Source: Mesaphorura yosii (lineage: Eukaryota; Arthropoda; Collembola; Poduromorpha; Tullbergiidae). From it: a stretch of 64,000 nt of DNA. The number at the start of each line of letters is the position of its first letter. The stretch's first letter is position 1. Below the pieces are notes generated by a model. It was not told the origin of the DNA and searched no databases. It saw only the letters and a list, made by a program, of their open reading frames with translations. A program made the translations under genes and the position numbers. The DNA lies in NCBI GenBank assembly GCA_009869945.1, contig WIXG01000088.1, positions 62,001-126,000 on the forward strand, written 5' to 3'. Below, piece after piece: positions 41,101 through 52,980 of this stretch.

Positions 41101-44100
41101 TTCCCCTCAAAAGTCAATATTCCATTAGCAATGATCAACACACGGTGTCATCAAAACCGCAGAATTGCTTTTCCCTTTTATTCTGTGGACTTGGCTTTTA
41201 CCACTTGTGAAATTGTTCGCTCCACATTCCAGACACGTACGCTGTTTAGGTTTTACGGCCATGAGCATAATTGCCTCGCAATTACATATTTACTTTGCAT
41301 GCAAATGAATAAGGGCTGTCCCATAAATTATAATAATGTAGAGGACGGCAGACTAATTGCTACAATCTAAAAGTGGTAATGTTGCTCATATTTCTTTGTC
41401 GGTGACTCCAAGACTTAAGCTTTTCACACGCAATACATTGCTTACGAACTTGGACTACCTTCTTCGAGTCGCATCTTCGCTGAGTCGTTGATCTTTGTGT
41501 CCTTCCGTTTTCGAATCGCTCTTCCTGATGACACTGCTCGTTCGTCCACGAGTTTAATGGTAATGAGGGAGCAACACAAGATCAATACAAGCGACTTTGT
41601 TTAAAGTGAAAGTTGAAACAGCGGTCAAATGACGCACATAATTATTCATACTGTTGATGCAACATGTGCTAATAATGTGAGCAACTGCTTTGAAACTGGA
41701 GTGCAGAAGATTATCTAGACAATTTGTGCCGTAAACTTGCGAAACAATTTCTGAGCACAAAGTTAAACAATTTAAAGTTGTGCGTTGTGCGGTTTGTCAG
41801 TCAGCCTTGTGGCCAGCATCCATTTCGCTGCTGTTGTGCAGCCGCTTTGTGAAAAGGTCACAATTTTGCAAAAGAATAATTTAAGGTCGTGACTAGACTA
41901 AAGACTATTTATCCGCATTTCGTAAATGAGAATGAGAGCACTAAAGTAGTGAAAATTACAGGAAGTACGGTTAGAAAAGCAGGGAGAACTGCACAAGTGT
42001 GACAGTTCATAATCTTCATGTTCATATTCATAGTTTACATTCCGAGAGTGTGATGTTATTCACAAGCAAGAAACTATAGCATCGAGCCGTAACCAAGAAC
42101 AGCGTCGCGTCGTGTGTCTGGTGCGTCTGTCATATTTACGTGAGTAACTTGTGCTCAGTTTCACTTTAAAAAAATGAGAAACGTTAAAATGTGACTCTTG
42201 AGCAAGTGATCTCGCACCAGCTATCAAAATTGTAGGAAGTGAAACAAACAACGCAAAACACATCACCATCATTCATATCTTTAATATGTGGAGTACACCG
42301 CACAAAGATAAATCTGCACTGTTTCTCCATACTTGTAATCTGTCCATTTTCCACGCGTACGTACGCACGAGTTTCGTGTAGCTGTGGAGAAGTATCCCGG
42401 TTTCAGTCTCGTGGAGCATCGTGAAGTGTTGTTTGGGACAGGGGATGAGACACGAAAGGCGAGACAGGCCCGACATTAGAATACGATAAGAGAAAGCTGG
42501 GCTGAAGACGAATCGCAGAAATGTTTCGGCTTCGTCTCACATCGTCCTGTTGTGTCTCTCTGACGTGTGTTCTGCGTTTTGGCAGGCGACTTGATTTCGT
42601 CTCTGTCTCTGCATTTCTTGATCTCGTATTTCGCAAATCCCTTCGGGGATGAACGTGTACGGCATAAGCCTGAGAATCTCGCAATGAGTTCCGTCTTCCT
42701 TCTCCGTGACCACGCCATAATCACAGCCGCATATCCTTTTTCGTAACATGTACTGCTTCACAGTACTACAAACGCATCGCTCGGCATTTGAATTGATGTA
42801 AGCGCAATTTAAAGACAGCATTATTCAACTTCTGACTATTTTCGGTGTGGTCCTTCTCAGGGGATGTGACGTGGACATCGTCCAACCAAGTGTCACGTCT
42901 ACATTACGCACTGTTGCCAACTTTGTTCCGCCAGACAATGTCAACGTCAACTGAACGTTGATGGCCGGTTTTTGTCGTGTGATTAGAAAGCCTGTATCAC
43001 TACAAAGCATTTCTCCTTTGATGCTACTACGAACTTCATTTCATTCACCTCCACCGGAAATTCACACGAATCACACGCAGCGCATCTCGATGCGCACTTC
43101 CTAACAAAGTCAATCATTCACTTTCACGCACATACAAAATATTGGCAGGCGGGAGATACGCACAACGAGATGACATATCAGCTGCGGTCGCTGCTGAAGT
43201 AATGGTAATGGCAATATCTTTACGCAAAAGTATGCGCCAATGTCATACGGTTGAACGGAGAAGGAATCAGAGCTGCTTTCGTCTTCACTTCTGCACTGCA
43301 CTGCTGTACAGCACACAACGTGGCAAATAAGAGTAATGGAATGATAAAGTTTTCACTTATTGGATATGCTGACAAGAGAAGAAGTGTGAGGCGAAATCTC
43401 GGGGAAATATTCAGCCTCATTCTTCACTCAGTGCGTGCAGTGCAATCTCAAAACCCCATGAGAAGTGAGGCGAGGCGGTGCGGTGGACTTAAAGCCAAGA
43501 GCAAGAAAAAAAACAGAACGAGACGAAATCTCGAGTTTAAAAACATCTTCTTTAAAAGCACAAGACAAAATGTACGTGTTTTCTTTGTGTAAGTAAATAT
43601 GGCCTATAGGAAGGGGCGTTGTGTGTGCGAAGAGTCGGAAACCTCAGATGCCATTTACTCTTCACCACCAAAGGAATTTGCGAGGTTTTCCATGAAATCC
43701 CATCAGTCCTCCGAGCGCTGAGCAGTTCAGTGTGAGATTGGAAACTGACTACGCGGAAGATTTCTTCCCAAGGCTTGCGAGTATAAATCTATAACTTTCT
43801 CCACGTTGCGTACGGCACTTTCATGCACGCTGTGTACGCTTATTACGGAATTGAATTGACTGCTGCTGGCGCGAGGAGATCGCCGAACGCGCGCCGTGTT
43901 CTCGACGGAAATCGCCCTCATTTACTTTGACAACTGACATATTATGATTATTATTGTAATATCAGGCAATCGCGCTGCAGTGTATGCGATTTTCATGAAC
44001 TCCATCCCAGCTCAGGAGTGTGCTACCGAGACCAAATGTTGATGGGTTGCGGTTGAGAGGAAATCATAAATTCAGTATAGCAAAGTATACAGGCATCATG

Positions 44101-47100
44101 AAGTCAATACATTGTAAGTTAGACCCACCTAACCTACCTAACCTTCGTTGGTATTGTTCATAGGTACACATTTTGCGGACCGAGCCGCAGTTTCTGGAAA
44201 ATAAACCCATTTTCAGGTTGTCAGGCTACGGAAGCCATATTTCATGTGATTAACTTGTCCAAAGCGGTTCTAATTTAATAAGGCAATCGAGCCCGCTTTG
44301 GCACCATTTGACAACGACGCACTGTACTTGCATCGATACACTAAATTTGATGCGGGACGAAATATCTACGATATCAGCAGTCCGTAAGATAAAGCGATTG
44401 TAAATGCGAAACGACATTGAGTGACTGCACGTGAGCATGTCGAAACAAAGGGGCAGAACTTGGAGCCGCGTTAAGATGAAAGCAACCTCCACGGAACTGG
44501 AATTGAAGGGAGAAACAGACCTCGAGTGAGCTATACGGTAGATTGGGGAGTAGAATTATTTTAACGCGAAGTTTCTTCATCTGCATCAAGAAACTTTTGC
44601 AACTTTTGCTTTAAGACTTATTCTCATCAAACTCGTTCACAGTGCCAAAGCCAAAGCAGAGCGCAACAACCGTGCCGTGCTCGCTCGCATGGCTTCTGCA
44701 TCAGTCGAACATGTACCGTATGAAGAAAGTTTTTACGATTATAGCTCGAGATTAAAGAGGAAACTCATTATTTTGAATTTTGTCTGGGCCTTCGTTTTGT
44801 TTTTGAAAGACCACTGAACTGATTATGACAGAGCCACTGCTCGCCCCTTCGTCACTCGGCCCTGAGAATGGGCTCAGAGAGAGCTGGAGAGATGTTGAAA
44901 GAATTTTGATTAGAATAGTTACTTCGCGAGAAAACTTGTGCCAATGCTCTGCCGAGTTTCGCGTTTGTGCTTGCTAAACAATGCCATAAAAGTTCACCTC
45001 CTGGCTCCGGAGATAATCCATTTTGTTTGGTCGTCCAAAGATCGTTCTAATTGCGCAGATCCTTTCTCGGAATGTAATGCGATAATTCGTTCGACAATTG
45101 GACGCCGTGCTGAATTACATTAGATTTGTAGGCCACAAGGTCAGCTTGCGACTGAGCGTGAAAATGGAACACTCTTGAATTAAGTACGAGCTCAGCTGCT
45201 GTACTGCGGATTTAATGGAGACGTATCATGTGCGAACGAAATTGGTTAAAGAGAGAACGGAGACTGGGGATAAGAAGCACGAAATCGCATCTGACCATTT
45301 TCACCCAGTTTAGTACATGAGCAGAAAATTTATAGAGTTCTCGCAGAGCAGAGAAAGACTGACCTTTGAGAATGACCAACTCGTGTTGCGGGTGCGCTCC
45401 TAATCTCACCAAAGCTCAAAAGTGGTTTTAATCTCTTCTTTTCCGACTCTTCTTTTTAAGTGAACCGAAGAGATTCAAGTTTCAGGTTTGTGTAGGTGGA
45501 TTTAAAAGAAGTAAAAGTTCATTCATATGAGACTATAAAAGGGAAAAAGCACGTCTTCGTCTTCCTTTTCCATCAGTGTAATTGAGACGAAGCGTGGCTG
45601 CAGAGCATTGCCGAGCAGTGACCAATGAAAGACATCTTTTGTTGCAGGTGCTCGTTTTGTGGGCAGTTTTTGCTTCCATAACATGCGTCATAGTTTACTT
45701 CTATTTCACTCAACGTTATCTACAATTTTCTGTAATTATGAGGATCATAAGTCTGAGAGCTCAAGAGATAATTAAGGATTCGGGAATCAATGCGTTGAGT
45801 TTGAGCGAAAATATAAGTCCGAATTTGCCCTTCAACATTTGAACGTTGGACTCACGCACTTGGAAACAAATTGGAAGAAATATGTATTAGCATTGCCGGT
45901 TTCTTTTTCTTCTCTATTTCTTTTAGCAACTGAACCGTGACATTATTACAATTATTTGTCTGTATTTGAACACCTAGAATAATGCTTCCGTTTTTCGAAT
46001 TGCTGCTGCAGTGAAGTATGGCTTGACGGTTAGACTCTTGGCTGCTACTGCCGCTTTCCTTGCCAAATGACTGAATAAAAGGTGCAATGCAATAGCGCAC
46101 TATTTTATTGCAACATTTACTTTCTATACTTCAACATCCATTCCCATTACTTCTCACTACTGCCAGCAGGGCCTTACACTTTCATACGGTGGTGGAAACG
46201 CACGTTTTCTTTGCTCAGTCTTCTGGAAAATTGTAATTTTAGGTTCTAATTCTATTTCGTCTGAGAAAACACAAATTTCAAAAGCAAAGTGTTGTTCGTT
46301 CCGGTGTGCGGGCTGAGAATGGTTCCAGGAAATACTGCGCAGGTTCGTTTTGTGATGAAAATGAAAGCCACAGTCAATTCCAGTTCCAGTTCAGATAAAT
46401 GAAAAATCCTCTCGTTGAATAGCATTCAGACTTCTATTAACGTGTTCCAAAAATTCTGTTAGCGAAGGTGATTAACTTTTGGAAATAACGCTTTACTTTT
46501 TGACCATTCCGTTCTATCCATTATCAAGGCTTCAGGGCTCGTGTAAGTGTGAAGTGCTGTGAATAATCTGCAACATTATTGGAATCCCTAATGACTGCAG
46601 CAGTGTCTTGGTTTGTTTACAATACATCTTGTGTTCTCTCCTAGACACTGTTTTGTTTTGCTTAAGGATTTTGCGTGCCACTTTCGCCAAAAGACATGTC
46701 TGAGTGGGAGAAGGAAGCTTTTGTTATTTTACTCGGAAGACGAGGCTCAGGTTCAGAGAAAAGCGTCTGCTGAATAACAAATGAATCACTGCAACTGTTG
46801 AATAGTAAACACAAAGAATTAAGTCAAGTCGATTCAATTTAGCATTGATTTTCTCTAGATGCAAAATTATACTTGAAACCTTCTGCTACTTCCCCTTCAG
46901 CAGTCGTAACTTGGCAGAGTTTGTACTAAAAATGGAGCATGAACAGTGACAGCGACTGTGACTACGACAGCATTTCATGTCTGGATATTAAGATGACGAA
47001 AACTCGCTCAAGGCAAGCCATTTTGAATTGAAACCTGATGACAAGCCTTCGACCTGTCTTATCAAGTGTCAGATGAAACAAGATCTTAGATTGTTAGATA

Positions 47101-50100
47101 AGGTCTTCACAATTTCGTATCTGACTACTTTCGACAAAAACTTGCGCTTTTGCCCGTCTGTCATGCAATGCACTTTTCTCTGTGAACTCAATGCTTTCCC
47201 GCAGTGGAGTAATGTCTGCCGGAATCGCAGAAGCTGGGGAAATTAACGAGGCTAGTGAAGAATGTGAAAATAACAGGATGAAAAGTTTCTCTTCCTCGTT
47301 ATTTGTTTGTGTGATTTTCATTATTGAACAAGCTAGCCTCAGAATGGGATGAGAGTTAAGACGTTCTGTTTGTCCACGCCTCATTGGTAAAGCCAATGAC
47401 TGGAAAACAAGAACAACTTGCTCAATACCACTTCTGAACTGTTTCCACCAATCTACAGTCTACGGGCATGGTGCACGTTGCACGTTCCCATGCAATTTGG
47501 CAATAACCATCACGAAGTTCTCATAAGCGGCCGTATTGCCGCAGCCATCTTAACATGTAAGGGTTAAGAATGCGATTGCATTGATCATTCACGATCCTGT
47601 GCACTTCCGTAAATGACTCTAGAAACGAGAGAAAAATCGGTCTCTCACAAACACCAGAGCAGAATGGGAGAAATTGATGACAAATACGATAACGGATCTG
47701 GAATCGAGAAGATGTTTGCCAAAACTTTCAAATTCTTCTCCTTTCCCATTTCCATTACCCACATTCTTTCTCATCTTGAAAATCCTTGCAAATTTCTATC
47801 TCCTTGTACCATCTCTGGTCGGGAGTCACTTCTATTTCAATGTCTGGCTAACATAATTTATCAGAAGCGACAATCCCGATTCTCATTCGAACTCAGAACA
47901 AGGCCGCGGTCGATCATCTTATCTAAATCGCAGAAGATAGCAGTTTGAGAGTCGTCTGAATGCAATTGGGTCGAGTTGTCGAGTAATCTGCAACAAATGA
48001 AATGCGGGTTATCGAGCGAAAGAATTCCAATCTTGACCAATAATCGTATGCGATACGAAGCGAAATGTGAAAATAAGTATAGGAATTCGATGCCGCGTTC
48101 CCCTAATTTCGTCCTGCTGAATTGCAATTTGTTCTTGTTTTGTTCGATTTCAGGTTTCTTGGATTCGCAAAAGGGACCTTCACGTGCTGACTTCGACGAT
48201 ATACACATTCACTGGAGACGCACGCTTCGCCGTCATACATCCCGAGAATTCCGATGATTGGAATCTAGAAATTCGTTATGTGCAGAAACGCGACGCTGGA
48301 GTCTACGAGTGTCAAGTGAATACGGAGCCCAAAATGAATATGGCGATGCTTCTCACTGTCGAAGGTAATTCACCACGATGGCTCATGCACGCGTTCGCAC
48401 ACTGTCTCTTTTCGTACTTCACTGTTTTAATAGTTCTTTATTAATATTCTATTTCTTTTTCGCGTACGAAATTAAATTCCTTCTGCAAGCTAACGAACGC
48501 ATAACGCTTGGCTTGATCTGAACGAAAGCCCTTCCACTTCGTTTTTTCCAGCCTTGTTTTGTTTACGTGAGTGTTTTTTGTTCACTTTAATTAATTTTAT
48601 CTTTCCTTTTGTTTTGTCGAGTCTTTAATGTCGCTGACCACGTCTCTCTGAACTGTACTCAAAGGCTGACTGAACCGAACGCTTTTTTCTGTTTGTTGCA
48701 GATCGTGATATGCTTTCGGAACAAGGTATCCACTCCACTAAATCCACAAAAGGTCTTTATTTTTATTGTTTACTTTCCTTCTCAGTCCGCACTTGCTTGA
48801 GCATTTGAGTTGGAATTCTTTGCCTTTTAATTATCACCTGCTGCATTGCAACGAATGCTCATGACTTTTCACCGCTTTCACCAGCATTGCTTGCATTGCA
48901 TGAACGCATGAACGCGTTGCATAACTCAAGAACGTCCGCAGTAAGATTACTTCTACTCTTACGGTCATTTCATTTTCATGTCTGGAAGTTAGCAAAATGG
49001 AGTGTAAATTGTTTGGGAAGAGGCACGAAGCGTCGGATGTTATCAAATATTTATGATACAAGTGAGATGTAAAAGTTGTACCGTTCAAACGGCGCAGGAA
49101 ATATGAACACGGAATGAAAATGGGATTTTTATTACGCTGGTTCGCAAAGTTGCGTAGAAAATCAGCATACTGAATTACTCCCAAATGTACGCGTTATGCG
49201 TGCATTACTGTGCACTGTGAGAAACCCCTTTTGGCGAGCTGCTTGACTTGTGTTACGAAGTGCCAGCTCAGGCTTTAGTTTTTACAAGGCGTTTTAAATC
49301 AGAAAATAAGAATGAAAAATGGCTTTAATAAAATCCTGGCTCCAAAGTACTTTGCAGTGCACCAACACACTTAACCACAAGCACATGAAGAGTCGTGCCC
49401 ACATTCGCACCCGATTGCTGTCAGTTTCCAGAGAATTATAACTTTAATAATGCCCTAATTCTTGGGGAACTTGCAGCTTGGAGCTCGGGCGCAGAAAGTG
49501 GAAATGAAAATGAGTAAGTGCGCGCAATTATAATGACAAACACTGGCTGTAATAACAATGCGCTTCATTTCATGGCGCAATTAAAGCCCAGCCTCAGTAT
49601 ACAGAGCTCAGTGTATCTGTGCTTATACTCTCCTCGCGTACTATATATTTGACTCTATTTGTGCACAACCATGTCTGAAAACCAAACCATGAATGAGCCG
49701 ATTTAATGGTCCGATAATTATTCATGATTCACTTTCCACTTCAGCAGATGCCAGTGAGAGCAATTGAAAGCAGGAATTCAGTACATCGACCCCTTATAGG
49801 AAAGAAAGTTTATATCTTGCTGATTAACACTTCTCTCGAACAAGATGGCAATCTGCCATTGCCATTGCATTGATTTCACGATGCAATTATGCACTTGTAA
49901 GCATCTCCGAATGTCTTCCTCAAGTAGTATGACTTTGTTTTGTGCATAATTCACGACATAGTATTCTGTGTTCCGCCAAGTAGTATTCGTTATACATCTT
50001 ACTGGCCGCACCAACTTTTACTTTGCGCGCAGAATGGCGTTTGGTGAAAGAAAAAATAGTTTTACCCCGAAAGTAATAAATTATTTAGTAAATATCGAAT

Positions 50101-51086
50101 TAATTAGGTGGCCTAGTCTGTTTTTGACGTTACGGAATTAGACCCTGGGGTACGCTGCCTTGTGTGCTTTGTGCATTGCTGGTGGCGAGAAAGATAGCAT
50201 CCTCAGAGCGCGCGCTTGCTTTCTCCGGTTCTGGTACTACTACTTTGCTTGTAGTTTCTGCGGTGCTGGAATTGTTGTAAATTACTCGATGCTAGACTAT
50301 TGTTGTTACTCCAATCGATGCGCCAAGAAAAGCGAAATGTGTTTCCTTGCGATAGATCTACAAGGTGTACTGCGAGGAATCTGGTGAGTGCGTGCATGGT
50401 ATCTCAGAAAGAAATGCTTTGACTTTGACCCTTTTGCATGTTTATGTATATTTGTCATGCATTTTCTACTTCAATTTCCAGCCGTTGATTGTTTCCGGAA
50501 TTGAAGTAAATGATTTGTGTCTCTTGCAGAAGCTCAAGCCAAAATCTGGGGCCCAGATGAATCGTACGTCAAGACTGGGAGCACTATCAGTTTAACCTGC
50601 TCAGTAAACGTTCATTCACAACCGCCGGGTTCAATTTCCTGGTATCACGGGTCGACGGTTGTTGACTTTGATTCACCTCGTGGGGGCATTAGCTTAGAGA
50701 CGGAGAAAACGGACTCAAGTACTACCAGTAAACTATTGATCACGAAAGCGAGTTCCACGGATTCCGGAAACTACACGTGTGTACCTACCAATGCTCAACA
50801 AGCCAGTGTTTGGGTTCATGTCATAAATGGTAAGTGCGCCAGTCCTTGCCTTCAGCAACTTTTAGTAACTGCAAATGCCACTAGTTTAGATTTTTAATTC
50901 TAAAAATAGGAGTGTTAATGTGCGGATCCGCCATTTGTATTTTTAATAGGCGAACATCCTGCTGCGATGCAACACGGCGAACACGGTGCCGCCACCGCAC
51001 AAATATGTTTAACTTTCGCGTCTCCACATTCTCTCGTTGTTCCTATCATCGCTACAGTTTTGATTAGATTCGACCTCCTTTGGTGA
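17070..51086 (+). CDS. Dpr-family two-Ig-domain neuronal surface protein (gene A, five coding exons)
   Basis: Joined coding exons are 17070-17172, 40898-41061, 48154-48364, 50530-50829 and 50950-51086, predicting 304 aa. All borders are GT..AG and phases match at every junction (1, 0, 1, 1). Order: hydrophobic signal segment (about residues 19-34), short linker, Ig1 (about 62-158; disulfide Cys80-Cys142, core Trp92), Ig2 (about 162-258; Cys183-Cys243, core Trp197), then a tail with a hydrophobic stretch at 288-298. Ig1 carries the Dpr hallmarks VSWIRKRDLHVLT and DAGVYECQVNTEPKM. Ig2 carries DSPRGGISLETEK, and the junction after it reads NGEHPAAMQ, also familiar from Dpr proteins. Possible N-glycosylation sites are N67 and N240. 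Dpr proteins bind DIP receptors on partner neurons through Ig1. Family membership is very secure; I do not assign a numbered orthologue. Exon 1 linkage is the least certain part because of the 23.7-kb intron. Confidence 0.88.
18960..19019. repeat. Nested inverted repeats (compound hairpin)
   Basis: TAACTGGAGC at 18,967-18,976 pairs perfectly with GCTCCAGTTA at 18,986-18,995, leaving a 9-nt loop. TCCGTGTTA at 18,960-18,968 is also the exact reverse complement of TAACACGGA at 19,011-19,019. The two stems can form together, with the outer stem trimmed to 7 bp and about 17 unpaired bases on the 3' side. It lies in intron 1 of Dpr gene A. Its function is unknown. Confidence 0.55.
23047..23075. repeat. 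Short inverted repeat
   Basis: ATTTTAC at 23,049-23,055 is the reverse complement of GTAAAAT at 23,064-23,070, with an 8-nt loop. GC/GC pairs outside extend the stem after bulged bases. It is A/T-rich, intronic and may be chance. Confidence 0.35.
25891..25917. repeat. 10-bp perfect inverted repeat (hairpin)
   Basis: TGCATTATGC at 25,891-25,900 is the exact reverse complement of GCATAATGCA at 25,908-25,917, with a 7-nt loop. The arms contain ATTA/TAAT cores of the kind bound by homeodomain or POU factors, but binding is only a possibility. It lies in intron 1 of Dpr gene A. Confidence 0.5.
40898..41061 (+). CDS. Dpr gene A coding exon 2: linker and first half of Ig1
   Basis: It encodes residues 35-89, phase 1 in and phase 0 out. 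The acceptor is ATTTCAG and the donor ACG/GTGAGT. The exon carries a poorly conserved linker followed by the Ig1 N-terminal strands: PYFDIVGSRNVSAVMGQTA, then LLKC with the first Ig1 cysteine (Cys80), then the KYLGERT end that precedes VSWIR in Dpr proteins. The open frame runs about 100 codons past the donor, but that part has no homology-like content and the GTGAGT donor is strong. Confidence 0.93.
41062..48153 (+). other. Dpr gene A intron 2 (7.1 kb)
   Basis: It begins GTGAGT and ends GATTTCAG, interrupting Ig1 between the GERT and VSWIR motifs. No gene is supported inside. A hydrophobic open frame at 45,651-45,842 follows an acceptor-like TTGTTGCAG but has no start codon. A short CCTAA-type run lies at 44,128-44,145. 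The rest looks like unique noncoding sequence. Confidence 0.6.
44128..44145. repeat. Short telomere-like CCTAA run
   Basis: CCTAACCTACCTAACCTT is an imperfect run of about three units related to CCTAA, the complement of the arthropod telomere unit TTAGG. At 18 nt it is too short to show a telomeric origin. Confidence 0.25.
48154..48364 (+). CDS. Dpr gene A coding exon 3: second half of Ig1
   Basis: It encodes residues 90-159, phase 0 in and phase 1 out (donor GAAG/GTAATT). It holds the most diagnostic Dpr sequence: VSWIRKRDLHVLT with core Trp92, FTGDARFAVIHPE, DDWNLEIRYVQKRDAG, then YECQVNTEPKM with the second Ig1 cysteine (Cys142). This region forms the strands that contact DIP partners in known Dpr-DIP complexes. 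Confidence 0.96.
48365..50529 (+). other. Dpr gene A intron 3 (2.2 kb)
   Basis: It separates the Ig1 and Ig2 exons, starting GTAATT and ending TCTCTTGCAG. No gene, RNA or mobile element was seen inside. Confidence 0.65.
50530..50829 (+). CDS. Dpr gene A coding exon 4: complete Ig2
   Basis: It encodes residues 160-259, phase 1 on both sides, exactly 300 nt. Ig2 runs from AKIWGP through STISLTC (Cys183), SISWYH (Trp197), DSPRGGISLETEK and DSGNYTC (Cys243) to VWVHVIN. The donor is G/GTAAGT. All of the family's Ig2 landmarks are present. The same exon in gene B is also exactly 300 nt. Confidence 0.95.
50950..51086 (+). CDS. Dpr gene A coding exon 5: C-terminal tail and stop
   Basis: A 120-nt intron (50,830-50,949) ending TTTTAATAG separates it from the Ig2 exon. 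The split Gly codon joins to give NGEHPAAMQHG, a junction motif I recognise from Dpr proteins, and this strongly supports the splice. The tail then has a low-complexity part and a hydrophobic segment (SLVVPIIATVLI, residues 287-298), ending RFDLLW and TGA at 51,084-51,086. The hydrophobic tail could signal a GPI anchor or form a short membrane segment. Confidence 0.88.
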
Positions 51087-51245
51087 TAAGTGACAATTTG
51101 GACTTTTGTTACAATCTGTGAAACAGTTGCTCCATTCATTCCTTCAGTCCGTGCCCTGTACGCCAGCATTGTGTGCCGTGAAATGTGCGTAAGCTGCCTG
51201 CTGCGTGTTGTGCGAAACAAAGGATCAAACTGTGCACCAACAATT

Positions 51246-51251
51246 AATAAA
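51246..51251 (+). terminator. Candidate poly(A) signal of Dpr gene A
   Basis: AATAAA lies 160 nt after the stop codon. It is followed within about 25 nt by a GT-rich stretch (GTGTTATTCTGTAGTG), the usual downstream element. Confidence 0.45.
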
Positions 51252-52689
51252 AATCATTGAGAGCATAGTGTTATTCTGTAGTGCAGTGAGGAAGCCTGTT
51301 ATTGTCCACGGCCCCGACCCATCATCAGCCTCACCACGCCGGCCGATACTTGCACAAATGTTCGGCCGATACATAGTTCAAAGGTAAAGCGTCATTGTCC
51401 TCAGATGTAATTTATTTTTATCAGCCACTTTAGTCGTGTCGTGTATCCAAAAATGTTACTTGTTGTAATGATAACATTAACACAGTATTTTGTTAAATTT
51501 TTGTACGAGAAAGCTTGAATCCCAGAAGCGACATCGGCTAGAACCAGAACAGAGGATCCTTCGTTAGGCAAACGTTTTCTTCTACGTAAATATCGACAAA
51601 TAACTGTGATATGTCAGTGTAAGTTGCTCCATTCCAGCTTGAAGCTGCGTACAGCCCTCTTGATTTCTCGTGTAGTCAGCAGACATGATTATTGCGTGGC
51701 AGTTAGCAATTGTAATCTGTACAAAATAATGCTGATACATGTTGACATTGTTGAATAATTCTATATTTTAAGAGCCCTGCATAATTAAAGATAAACCCTG
51801 CATCGTGTAGGTATAAAAGTAGAATTTCACTTTATACTTAACGTAAATAGGCACATAATTATAGAGATTCAAGTATCTACTGAAAATATATTACATGGTA
51901 CGAACTTTAAGACGAGTTACTTGTACTATAAGCTACTACTACAGTATAGAAGATAGAATATGGAATCAATCATAGTTGAATGCGCGAGAGGAAAATGAGT
52001 ACTGGATTATTCCAATAATAAAGTAATAATTCCGAGAAATAAAACCGGACTATGAACTTCAAGGATTGCTTTCTCTTTATTACAACTGGAGAATGCTTGC
52101 CATTGTGATTCGGAAGGAAGTCTTCTGAGATGTCCAACGGTAATCCTGCATTCGACTGACAAAGACTGGAGACATGATTTCAAATCCATCCGGAGAAATC
52201 CAAGAACTGCTGCTGTGCTGTGCTCTGTTGTAAACAGTGTCGGATTCGTCATGTCCATGTTTTGTCCGGATCTCTTACGAATTTGCTCTTGCTTTCATTT
52301 CGCAAACTTACAGACTGGGACTTGGATAGACGAAAGTCTGAAGAAAGAATGACGCCAGACAGCGAGTATGACATTTAACATGAACTCACTCAGTTAGTTG
52401 AGATTGATGTTGTTATGATATACGACTCTGCCTTACTTCGATTCTGTATATCCTCTGTTTTTATCTTCCTGATAATATTTTTTTCTGTCTCTCGTCGCTC
52501 TTGTCTTGAAAACAATCAAAACAAAATGCAAGGCGAAACGGAAGAAAAAGCAATTTGTACAAGCGGCAGCGCACACAAGCACCCAACGCATGTCAAATTT
52601 TATAGCATTAGCCGAGTGCATATTAAAATATTGGAATGGAAAATACATAAAATATTTGCAATGAGATTAAATTTTTGATAAGATCCCTT

Positions 52690-52695
52690 TTTATT
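52690..52695 (-). terminator. Candidate poly(A) signal of Dpr gene B
   Basis: TTTATT on the + strand reads AATAAA on the minus strand, about 115 nt beyond gene B's stop codon. It is the first perfect hexamer seen after the stop. Confidence 0.4.
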
Positions 52696-52810
52696 CAATT
52701 CGTCGTTGCATTTCGAGTGTCCAAAGCTCAAAGATTTGGATTTCCGGGTCAGTAGTTAGGAAGGAACTCTGTGTATTTGTACAGGAGATTGAATTGTTTT
52801 CTACATTGGT

Positions 52811-52980
52811 TCAGCCCGTACAAATCAAGGATTTTGCATGTGTGAAAGCGCGAGCTAACATTATACAAAGCAGAAAGCCGCTCCAGGCTTCCAGATTGAT
52901 TCGTGCTCCAGTGGATGACGTGGGAAATCGGCCGTTATAGCCATGGTCCTGAGCCTCCTCTTCAGCAGCATGCTTGGAAT
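52811..52980 (-). CDS. Dpr gene B terminal exon: C-terminal tail and stop
   Basis: The acceptor (CTTGCAG on the minus strand) precedes a phase-1 exon. The split codon gives Asp, followed by SKHAAEEEAQDHGYNG, which parallels the GEHPAAMQHGEHG start of gene A's last exon. A Ser/Thr-rich stretch leads to a hydrophobic segment (AWSGFLLCIMLARAF), then a short polar end and TGA. Phase, position, tail architecture and partial similarity to gene A support the link. No transcript evidence is available. Confidence 0.72.

Larger units (their letters stand above)
51087..52810. other. Convergent intergenic spacer between the two Dpr genes
   Basis: It holds the 3'UTRs of both genes and a spacer of about 1.4 kb between the candidate poly(A) signals. 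No coding exon was seen on either strand. Parts are A/T-rich, for example 51,680-52,000. Confidence 0.6.

Noticed and set aside
41062-41370. Open frame continuing about 100 codons beyond Dpr gene A exon 2
   Set aside because: The strong GTGAGT donor at 41,062 and the exact fit to exon 3 (VSWIRKRD) show it is intron read-through, and the extra residues have no Ig content.
45534-45579. TATAAAAGG followed by a TCAGTG initiator in gene A intron 2
   Set aside because: The spacing is about 41 nt, too long for a normal TATA-initiator pair (about 30), and no exon with a start codon follows.
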